Assembly (NCBI GenBank): GCA_014804185.1
Contig: JAAVAG010000133.1
Location: 1 to 9,862 of the forward strand
Length of the DNA stretch: 9,862 nt
DNA from: Lachnospiraceae bacterium
GTDB lineage: Bacteria > Bacillota > Clostridia > Lachnospirales > Lachnospiraceae
Reading direction: 5' to 3'
Both the position numbers and the translations under genes were made by a program. Under the pieces are notes generated by a model. It saw nothing but the letters and a program-made list of their open reading frames with translations, ran no database searches and was not told the DNA's origin. Shown here in pieces: positions 1 through 5,206 of this stretch (position 1 is its first letter; the number at the start of each line of letters is the position of its first letter).

Positions 1-101
1 AGGCATATATCAGGGCAAACACAGAGAACCGCGTCCTGTATGAGAGAATGGAAGCCGGATATGTGCGTCTGCTGGAAAAAATGGAAGCATTTTATGAATA
101 A
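1..101 (+). CDS. C-terminal fragment, possible FGGY-family carbohydrate kinase
   Basis: An open frame enters from the left edge (first whole codon at 3) and stops with TAA at 99-101, giving 32 residues: AYIRANTENRVLYERMEAGY followed by VRLLEKMEAFYE. The pattern of an Asn/Glu-Asn turn, then Tyr-Glu, then an aromatic residue and a short amphipathic helix resembles the C-terminal tail of FGGY sugar kinases (xylulokinase and relatives). The fragment is too short for a firm call. If it is a sugar kinase, it would supply a phosphorylated substrate for the nearby DeoC-type aldolase, which would fit the neighbourhood. It converges on the DeoR regulator gene. Any other protein with a helical C-terminus remains possible. 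Confidence 0.35.
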   Translation, partial: AYIRANTENRVLYERMEAGYVRLLEKMEAFYE

Positions 102-105
102 CGAA

Positions 106-124
106 ACGGTTAAAAAGTAACCGT
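106..124. repeat. Small inverted repeat just after the upstream stop codon
   Basis: ACGGTTA (106-112) and TAACCGT (118-124) form a perfect 7-bp stem with a 5-nt loop, beginning 4 nt after the upstream stop codon. No T-run follows on the plus strand, so it is not a classic intrinsic terminator for the upstream gene. Its core GGTTA/TAACC is also found inside the larger hairpin at 142-174. Confidence 0.5.
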
Positions 125-130
125 AAAAAC

Positions 131-174
131 AGCAAAAAGAACCCGGAATCGGTTACGAGGTAACCGATTCCGGG
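131..174 (-). terminator. Rho-independent terminator of the DeoR-family regulator gene
   Basis: Positions 142-156 and 160-174 are perfectly complementary, forming a 15-bp stem (CCCGGAATCGGTTAC) closed by a 3-nt loop. Read on the minus strand, the stem is followed at once by a T-rich tract (TTCTTTTTGCTGTTTTT), as expected for an intrinsic terminator of the regulator gene that ends at 208. On the plus strand the hairpin is preceded by A-rich sequence and not followed by T, so it is chiefly a minus-strand terminator, though the stem may also impede plus-strand transcription from the upstream gene. Confidence 0.88.
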
Positions 175-207
175 GGTAAAATGGGTACATGGTGACAGAG
201 AGAATGA

Positions 208-996
208 CTACACAATGGCGATTTTCAATGTCTCATGGTAGGAGTGGAGCCTGCCGGCATCCTCGGAGGAAAGCTGATTGTCCGTGACCAGCTGATCGAT
301 ATCTTTCAGATGTGCAAATCTGTAAAATGCGATGGAATTGAATTTGGAACTGTCGATCAGCACATTCACGGTGGAGGCGCTGCGGATCATGGCTCTCTTG
401 ATTTCAGCCTGTTCCTCGCTGGGAGTCGAAAACCCGGTTTCAAAAGAGAATGCGTTGGAGGCAATGAAGGCTTTGTCCACATTGAACTGCTCCATCATTT
501 TTGAAGCCATGGAACCCGCCGTGCAGTTGAAACCCCTGCGCATGGTTCCGCCGAGTATAATAATGTTGGCGCTGGAATTATGTTCGAGATAGGTTGCAAT
601 GGCAATATCGTTTGTGATGACGGTGAGATCGTGCCTGGAGGGAAGCAGCTTTGCCAGTTCCAGAGTGGTTGTTCCGGTGTCCAGAGTAATCGTGTCTCCA
701 TTTTTAATCAGTTCTATGGCATATTCGGCAATTCGTTTTTTCTCCGCGTTTTTCTGGGAGAGTTTAAAATCCGAGGTCGGCTCATAGGCTGCTTTGCTCA
801 GATTGACGGCGCCGCCGTGTGTGCGCTTCAGGACGCCTTCATTGTCCAGAACCCGCAGATCCGTGCGGATGGTTGCGGGAGATACATTAAAAAACTCACA
901 TAATTCAGGGACATAAACTTTGTTTTGTTTTTCCAGAAGATTCAGGATTGACCTTCTTCTTTCCTCTGCAAAAAGAGGTGGTGACGTACTTTCCAT
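208..996 (-). CDS. DeoR/GlpR-family transcriptional regulator
   Basis: This 262-residue protein has the full DeoR-family architecture and usual length. Residues about 11-62 form the N-terminal helix-turn-helix (EERRRSILNLLEK, then VSPATIRTDLRVLDNEG and THGGA). Residues about 80-240 form the sugar-phosphate-sensing domain, with the family landmarks DTGTTTLELAKLL (106-118), TND (128-130), GG at 149-150 and DSSKF (215-219). Such proteins are usually cytoplasmic repressors released by a phosphorylated sugar or polyol intermediate. The start at 996 is set by GGAGG (1003-1007, minus strand) six bases upstream. The gene lies divergently from the five-gene catabolic operon and is most likely its local regulator. 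It has its own strong promoter (1100-1128) and terminator (131-174). The inducer cannot be predicted from sequence. Confidence 0.95.
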   Translation of the reverse strand: MESTSPPLFAEERRRSILNLLEKQNKVYVPELCEFFNVSPATIRTDLRVLDNEGVLKRTHGGAVNLSKAAYEPTSDFKLSQKNAEKKRIAEYAIELIKNGDTITLDTGTTTLELAKLLPSRHDLTVITNDIAIATYLEHNSSANIIILGGTMRRGFNCTAGSMASKMMEQFNVDKAFIASNAFSFETGFSTPSEEQAEIKRAMIRSASTVNVLIDSSKFNSIAFYRFAHLKDIDQLVTDNQLSSEDAGRLHSYHETLKIAIV

Positions 997-1033
997 AAAC
1001 GGCCTCCATGCGGTATGTATTTTATTAACATAA

Positions 1034-1090
1034 GGACAGCCCGCGCAGCGCGGTGTCCGTTGTTTTACGCAGGAACGTCCTGTGACGTTC
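1034..1090 (-). other. Structured 5' leader of the DeoR-family gene
   Basis: If transcription starts near 1093, the regulator mRNA has an untranslated leader of about 95 nt containing two hairpins. The first, at the very 5' end, pairs 1085-1090 with 1073-1078 (GAACGT/ACGTTC, 6-nt loop). The second (1034-1058) has an outer 5-bp stem (GGACA/TGTCC) and an inner 5-bp GC stem (CCGCG/CGCGG, 3-nt loop) with a 2-nt bulge. On the minus strand the second is followed by TTATGTTAATAAAATA, which has only short T runs, so termination is uncertain. It may stabilise the mRNA, modulate translation or act as a weak attenuator. No known riboswitch was recognised. Confidence 0.45.
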
Positions 1091-1099
1091 GCTTACTTG

Positions 1100-1128
1100 A
1101 TTATAGAATATTTTAGAAGTAGCGTCAA
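1100..1128 (-). promoter_or_regulatory. SigA-type promoter for the DeoR-family gene
   Basis: On the minus strand, TTGACG (complement of 1123-1128) and TATAAT (complement of 1100-1105) are separated by exactly 17 bp. This matches the vegetative sigma-factor consensus at 11 of 12 positions. Transcription would start around 1093 and run toward the regulator start codon at 996. The -10 and -35 boxes sit in and beside an inverted repeat at 1111-1140, consistent with autoregulation. Confidence 0.88.
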
Positions 1129-1140
1129 TATTTTCTAACA
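1111..1140. promoter_or_regulatory. Candidate DeoR-family operator, inverted repeat over the regulator promoter
   Basis: TTTTAGAA (1111-1118) and TTCTAACA (1133-1140) form an inverted repeat, complementary at 7 of 8 positions, with centres 22 bp apart (about two helical turns). One arm lies in the spacer of the regulator promoter and the other just upstream of its -35 box. The right arm read on the minus strand is TGTTAGAA, the same word as the half-site known for E. coli DeoR. The placement suggests autorepression and perhaps control of the divergent operon. Binding by this particular regulator is inferred. Confidence 0.5.
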
Positions 1141-1239
1141 AATGACAGTAAACAAAATAATAAAATAGTAAACAATTATGAAAATGCAATTGAAAATGAA
1201 ATTTCAATAGAAAACGAACTTTTTAGGTTTTATATGATC
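1141..1239 (+). promoter_or_regulatory. AT-rich control region upstream of the catabolic operon with direct repeats
   Basis: This segment must hold the operon promoter, but no strong -35/-10 pair was found. The best weak candidate is ATGACA (1142-1147) with AATAGT (1164-1169) at 16 bp. Ordered repeats are present. AGTAAACAA occurs at 1147-1155 and 1167-1175, exactly 20 bp apart. TGAAAATG occurs at 1179-1186 and 1191-1198, 12 bp apart. ATTGAAA (1189-1195) is mirrored by TTTCAAT (1202-1208). The helical phasing of the first pair suggests regulator binding. A weak core promoter surrounded by repeats would suit an operon that needs an activator or is tightly repressed. Confidence 0.4.
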
Positions 1240-1252
1240 AGGAGGAATGCAT

Positions 1253-2269
1253 ATGGAGAAAAAGGTCAGACTGTGCCTGATCGGCACGGGAAGAGCGGGG
1301 ATGATCCATGCCGGAAATTTCTGTACAAATGTAAAGAATGCGGAGATGACGGCGGTATCGGATGTGGACGCGGAGAGAGCGCAGGAGGCGGCCCGGCAGC
1401 TGGGGGTGTCAAAGTGGTACGCCGACTATCGGGAGGCGATACGGGAAAGCGGCGCGGAGGCGGTCATTATTGCCACACCCACAAAGTTTCACTGCGATAT
1501 CGCTGTATACGCGGCGCAGCAGGGGCTTCACATTTTCTGTGAAAAGCCCATGGCCATGTCCGTCTCCGAATGTGAAAGAATGATAGAGGCGGCAAAAAAA
1601 AGCGGAGTAGTGCTGCAGATCGGATTTATGAGAAGGTACTGTGAAGATTTTGCAAGAGCCAGGGAAATCGCCCTCTCCGGCCAGATCGGAGACATTGTGA
1701 TGATCAAATCTCTCACGCGCGGGCCCAGCACGCCGCATGAGTGGATGTATGATATTCGAAAAAGCAACGGTCCCCTTGCGGAGGTAAACAGTCATGATCT
1801 GGATACGCTCAGATGGTTTTCGGGGAGCGAGCCGGAGACGGTATATGCGCTGGGCGGAAACTACAGATGCGGGGACGCCAGGGAAAAATATCCTGATTTT
1901 TATGACACAGTGATTTTGAATATCAGGATGAAGAACGGCATTATCGGATGCATCGAGGGAGCGCAGGGCGTCGGCTATGGGTATGATGCCCGGGCAGAGA
2001 TACTGGGAACAAAAGGGATGGTGACAGTGGGTGATCTGCGGAAAAATTCCGTAGTATCCTACACCAGAGACGGCGGCAGGAAAGGAGACGTGGTAGAAAG
2101 CTGGAGAAATCTGTTCGAGAGAGCATACCAGGAGGAGGATCAGGCATTTGTCCGGTGCATTCTGGAGCATGGGAAACCGCTGGCGGGAGGGGAGGACGGA
2201 TTAAAGGCGGTAGCCATGGTAAATGCAGGAAATGAGTCCATAACAACAGGGAAGATCATCACAATGTAG
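1253..2269 (+). CDS. Gfo/Idh/MocA-family NAD(P)-dependent oxidoreductase (inositol dehydrogenase-like)
   Basis: The 338-residue product has an N-terminal Rossmann fold with the nucleotide-binding loop GTGRAG (residues 11-16) and an acidic residue after strand 2 (SDVD, 36-39) that favours NAD. The family signature EKP is present (97-99, catalytic Lys98), as is the HDLDTLRWF motif (His181). The position four residues before the histidine, usually Asp (Asp172 in Bacillus IolG), is Glu177. Relatives oxidise or reduce a secondary hydroxyl on inositols, sugars or sugar derivatives in the cytoplasm. AGGAGG at 1240-1245 lies 7 nt before the ATG at 1253 but only 1 nt before the in-frame ATG at 1247, so 1253 is the likelier start. 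First gene of the operon; its stop codon overlaps the next ribosome binding site. The exact substrate is unknown. Confidence 0.92.
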   Translation: MEKKVRLCLIGTGRAGMIHAGNFCTNVKNAEMTAVSDVDAERAQEAARQLGVSKWYADYREAIRESGAEAVIIATPTKFHCDIAVYAAQQGLHIFCEKPMAMSVSECERMIEAAKKSGVVLQIGFMRRYCEDFARAREIALSGQIGDIVMIKSLTRGPSTPHEWMYDIRKSNGPLAEVNSHDLDTLRWFSGSEPETVYALGGNYRCGDAREKYPDFYDTVILNIRMKNGIIGCIEGAQGVGYGYDARAEILGTKGMVTVGDLRKNSVVSYTRDGGRKGDVVESWRNLFERAYQEEDQAFVRCILEHGKPLAGGEDGLKAVAMVNAGNESITTGKIITM

Positions 2270-2281
2270 GAGGAAGAGAAA

Positions 2282-3328
2282 ATGTTGGCAGCGAAACTTT
2301 ATGGAGAAAAGGATGTTCGTATTGTAGAGTGCGGCGTTCCGCAGATCGGCCCGGATGAAATACTGGTCAGGACGTCCGCAGCGGCGATCTGCGGCTCGGA
2401 TCTTCGGATGATAGAGAACGGATATCAGGGAGTAGACGAGGCGCACCCGCTCATATTGGGACATGAAATGTGCGGCGTTATTGCGGAGACCGGAAAGAAT
2501 GTGACGGAGTACAGTGTGGGCGAGCGGGTGGCCGTCGCTCCCAATATCGGATGCGGGCACTGCAGAAACTGCCTGGAGGGCGATTACCATCTCTGTGAGG
2601 AATATCAGGCTCTGGGCATCAACATGGACGGCGGTTTTGCACAGTACATACGGATCCCCCAAAAGGCGCTGCAGCAGGGAAATGTCATCCGCATCGACGA
2701 GAATGTGTCTGCGCAGGAGGCTGCTGTCTTTGAACCGGCGGCCTGTGTGCTCAACGGACAGGAGAGAATCGGAATCCGGCCGGGAGAGGATGTTCTGATT
2801 ATCGGCGCTGGACCGATCGGCGTGCTGCACGCGCTGCTGGCCCGGCTCCAGGGGGCAGGGCGGATTTTTCTCAGTGATCTTGCCAAAGAGCGCGTGAAAA
2901 AGTGCATGGAACTTGCGCCGGATATCATCCCTCTTGACGCGGAAAATCTGGAAAAGGCCGTTATGGAAAAGACCAAAGGGGCGGGCGTGGATGTGTGCAT
3001 CACGGCCTGTGCCGCAAAAGCCGTGCAGGAGACATCGTTTGCGCTGATGAACATGAAAGGACGCATCCTGTTTTTCGGGGGACTTCCGAAAGGAAAGGAT
3101 CTGATCCAGATGCACTCTAATCTGCTGCATTATAAGGAACTGAAAGTGTGCGGTTCCACCCGGTGCAATGCGCAGCAGTGCAGGAAGATCGCTTCGCTGG
3201 TGCGGGAGGGAAAGCTGGATCTGAAAGGACTGATCTCCCGGAAATATGAACTGAAAGATTTTGAGGAGGCTGTGCGCTACGCCCAAAGCGGCCAGGGGCT
3301 TAAGACAGTCATCCTTTTCGAAGAATGA
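2282..3328 (+). CDS. Zinc-dependent medium-chain alcohol/polyol dehydrogenase
   Basis: This 348-residue protein is a typical member of the zinc-containing MDR superfamily, of the sorbitol, threonine and galactitol-phosphate dehydrogenase type. The catalytic zinc ligands are visible as Cys37 (ICGSD), His61-Glu62 (LGHEM) and Glu151 (FEPAA). The four-cysteine structural zinc site is Cys91, Cys94, Cys97 and Cys105 (GCGHCRNCLEGDYHLC). The Rossmann loop GAGPIG (175-180) is followed by Asp199, which favours NAD over NADP. It would oxidise a polyol or sugar hydroxyl to a ketone in the cytoplasm. The ribosome binding site AGGAGGAA (2268-2275) overlaps the previous stop codon and lies 12 nt from it to the start, so the two genes are cotranscribed. 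The polyol specificity cannot be read from sequence. Confidence 0.93.
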   Translation: MLAAKLYGEKDVRIVECGVPQIGPDEILVRTSAAAICGSDLRMIENGYQGVDEAHPLILGHEMCGVIAETGKNVTEYSVGERVAVAPNIGCGHCRNCLEGDYHLCEEYQALGINMDGGFAQYIRIPQKALQQGNVIRIDENVSAQEAAVFEPAACVLNGQERIGIRPGEDVLIIGAGPIGVLHALLARLQGAGRIFLSDLAKERVKKCMELAPDIIPLDAENLEKAVMEKTKGAGVDVCITACAAKAVQETSFALMNMKGRILFFGGLPKGKDLIQMHSNLLHYKELKVCGSTRCNAQQCRKIASLVREGKLDLKGLISRKYELKDFEEAVRYAQSGQGLKTVILFEE

Positions 3329-3427
3329 CAGACCGGCGGACAAGCGGGAACGACCCGGCGGTCAAACGAAAAACAGCCCGATGGGAAACAACACGGCGGG
3401 AAACAGAGAAAAGAGAGGACAGGGAGA
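3329..3427 (+). other. 99-nt purine-rich intra-operon spacer
   Basis: This is the only sizeable gap in the operon. It contains two copies of CCGGCGG (3333-3339, 3355-3361) and two of GGGAAACA (3383-3390, 3398-3405). A weak hairpin (CGGG/CCCG, 5-nt loop) is possible near 3345-3357. There is no T-run after it, so no intrinsic terminator, and no convincing promoter. Read-through is expected. The following gene is probably served by AGAGGA (3414-3419), 8 nt before its ATG; the AGGGAG at 3421-3426 is too close to the start. Confidence 0.5.
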
Positions 3428-4486
3428 ATGAAAGATAAAATCAGATACATTGTGATCGGATATGGCTGGCGGGCGGACTTTTATATCAGGGCGGCGCAGA
3501 TGCTGCCGGATCTGCTGGAGGTGACGGCCCGGGTAGTGCGGACCAAAGAGCGGGCCGAAATGCTGGAGGGCGCTGTGACCGATCTGGAGGAGGCGCTGAA
3601 AACGAAGCCGGATTTTGCGGTGCTGTGCGTACCCAGGGGCGCCGTGGGCGGCTATCTGGAACGCCTTGCCAATCTGGGAGTGCCTGTTCTGTGCGAAACG
3701 CCCCCGGCAGAGAGCACGGAGGGCTTAAACAGTCTGTGGAGACTGGCGCAGCAGAAGAAAATGAAGATTCAGGTGGCTGAGCAGTATATTTTATGGCCGC
3801 TGTATGCCGGAATTCTGCGCCTGGTGGAGGAACGAATAATCGGAGAGGTGCAGATGATGATGCTCTCGGCGGTTCACGGCTACCATGCCATGAATCTTTT
3901 CCGGAAGATTATGGGGATCGGTTTTGAAAACTGCCGGATTCACGGCGAATCTTTTCAGACAGGCTTTATTAAGACGGAAGATCGGGCGGGGTTTGATTAC
4001 AGCGGGCAGATGCTCCATACTCAGCGGGAACTGGCCTCGCTGGAATTTGAAAACGGAAAGACGGCCATCTATGATTTTATAGGAGAGCAGTATAACTCGG
4101 TGATCCGCACCAGGCGTCTGAATATTCAGGGGGTGCGTGGGGAAATCAATGATTTCACGGTACGCTTTCTCAACGGGCAGAATGAGGGCGCAGAGGGCAC
4201 CATCCGCAGGATCGACAGGGGCGTTCTGGGCAACAGTGGATGGTATCATCTGGGAATGCAGTTCGGAGAGCGGTTTATCTATAAAAATCCTTTTCCCGAT
4301 GTCCGCATGAACGACGACGAGATAGCGGTGGCACAGTGTCTGGTGGAGATGAAGCGGTATCTGGAAACCGGGGAGGAATTTTCTTCTCTGCGGGATGCGC
4401 TGCAGGACACATATCTCTCCTTTGTAATGGAAAAGTGTGTGCAGGAGAGAATTACAATGACGACGGAGAACCAGGAGTGGGCATAA
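3428..4486 (+). CDS. Atypical Gfo/Idh/MocA-like protein lacking the canonical catalytic residues
   Basis: The 352-residue product begins with a Rossmann strand and loop (YIVIGYGWRADF, residues 7-18) and keeps the two-domain length of the Gfo/Idh/MocA family. The catalytic motif EKP is replaced by CETPPAE, with Glu90-Thr91-Pro92, so the conserved lysine is absent. The second motif, normally DxxxHDxDLxR, reads VHGYHAMNLFR. Aligned on His153, the usual acidic residue four positions earlier is Val149 and the Asp after the histidine is Ala154. It may therefore use different chemistry, bind a sugar or cofactor without turnover, or act as partner to the first-gene dehydrogenase. It sits mid-operon with no sign of frame damage, so it is probably functional. 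A normal dehydrogenase reaction should not be assumed. Confidence 0.82.
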   Translation: MKDKIRYIVIGYGWRADFYIRAAQMLPDLLEVTARVVRTKERAEMLEGAVTDLEEALKTKPDFAVLCVPRGAVGGYLERLANLGVPVLCETPPAESTEGLNSLWRLAQQKKMKIQVAEQYILWPLYAGILRLVEERIIGEVQMMMLSAVHGYHAMNLFRKIMGIGFENCRIHGESFQTGFIKTEDRAGFDYSGQMLHTQRELASLEFENGKTAIYDFIGEQYNSVIRTRRLNIQGVRGEINDFTVRFLNGQNEGAEGTIRRIDRGVLGNSGWYHLGMQFGERFIYKNPFPDVRMNDDEIAVAQCLVEMKRYLETGEEFSSLRDALQDTYLSFVMEKCVQERITMTTENQEWA

Positions 4487-4498
4487 GGAGGAAAAAAG

Positions 4499-5206
4499 GT
4501 GAAGAGCAACGAGATCACAAGAGAGCAGCTTTGCAGGATGTTTGACCATACGAATCTGAAAGCGTATGCGGACAGACAGGCTTTTGAAGTACTGTGCCGG
4601 GAGGCCAGGGAAAACCACTTTGCAATGGTGGCCATTAACCCTGTGCCGGTGGCTCTGTGCAGACAGCTTCTGGAGGGGAGCGACGTGCATGTGGGAGCGG
4701 CAATCAGCTTTCCTCTGGGGCAGGATACGATAGAGATGAAAGTGGAGGCGACCAGGCAGGCGATTTTGTGCGGGGCGGATGAGATCGACTATGTGGTAAA
4801 TCTGGGGGAGATTAAGAATGGAAACTGGGATTACATAGAACGGGAAATGTCCGGGATCGTCACTCTCTGCAGACAGAAGAACGTCATCTCCAAGGTGATT
4901 TTTGAGATCTGCTATCTTACGGAGGAAGAGATCGTCCGTCTGGCGCAGATTGCCGGAAAGGTTCAGCCGGACTATATTAAGACCAGCACAGGATTCGGAA
5001 CGCATGGAGCCGTGGCGGAGACGGTGCGGCTGATGAAGCAGACCGTGGGAGACCAGGTAAAGGTAAAAGCGGCAGGAGGAATCCGGGACTGGGAGACCTG
5101 CGCGGCTATGATCGACGCCGGGGCGGAGCGGATCGGCACCAGCAGTTCCCTGAAAATTCTGGAGGAATTTGACCGCTGCAAAGGAGAAAACAATGGCACA
5201 TATTGA
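4499..5206 (+). CDS. deoC: Deoxyribose-phosphate aldolase-type class I aldolase
   Basis: This 235-residue TIM-barrel protein matches the DeoC family in length and motifs. The N-terminus has FDHTNLK (15-21). Asp97 lies in DEIDYVVNLG, Lys161 in YIKTSTGFGTHG and Lys190 in VKAAGGIRD; by analogy with E. coli DeoC (Asp102, Lys167, Lys201), Lys161 forms the Schiff base and the others support it. Known members cleave 2-deoxyribose-5-phosphate to glyceraldehyde-3-phosphate and acetaldehyde. Here the partners are sugar or polyol dehydrogenases, not nucleoside genes, so the natural substrate may be another keto- or deoxy-sugar phosphate. The start is GTG at 4499, fixed by AAGGAGG (4485-4491) seven bases upstream and overlapping the previous stop. 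The gene ends 14 bp inside the next coding region. Confidence 0.9.
   Translation: MKSNEITREQLCRMFDHTNLKAYADRQAFEVLCREARENHFAMVAINPVPVALCRQLLEGSDVHVGAAISFPLGQDTIEMKVEATRQAILCGADEIDYVVNLGEIKNGNWDYIEREMSGIVTLCRQKNVISKVIFEICYLTEEEIVRLAQIAGKVQPDYIKTSTGFGTHGAVAETVRLMKQTVGDQVKVKAAGGIRDWETCAAMIDAGAERIGTSSSLKILEEFDRCKGENNGTY
5181..5206 (+). promoter_or_regulatory. Ribosome binding site inside deoC and overlapping start of the GH13 gene
   Basis: AAGGAG (5181-5186) lies within the last codons of the aldolase gene, six bases before ATG at 5193. The aldolase stop TGA is at 5204-5206, so the coding regions overlap by 14 bp and translation is probably coupled. This also decides the GH13 start: the longer in-frame TTG start at 5169 has no suitable ribosome binding site. 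Confidence 0.75.

Noticed and set aside
1034..1068. Plus-strand intrinsic terminator (hairpin then GTTGTTTT)
   Set aside because: No plus-strand gene is transcribed into this point and the T tract is interrupted; a leader structure of the minus-strand regulator fits better.
1179..1194. Catabolite-responsive element (cre) in the operon control region
   Set aside because: The central CG and the final CA of the cre consensus are missing, leaving several mismatches.
1247..1252. Upstream ATG start for the first operon gene
   Set aside because: It is one base after AGGAGG, too close for initiation; ATG at 1253 has a 7-nt spacer.
2201..3343. Long minus-strand open frame (380 codons) opposite the MDR dehydrogenase
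   Set aside because: It lies wholly opposite a clear zinc dehydrogenase, encodes no recognisable motif and has no ribosome binding site; it is a by-product of codon bias.
5169..5192. TTG start adding eight residues to the GH13 protein
   Set aside because: No ribosome binding site at a suitable distance, while ATG at 5193 follows AAGGAG by six bases.
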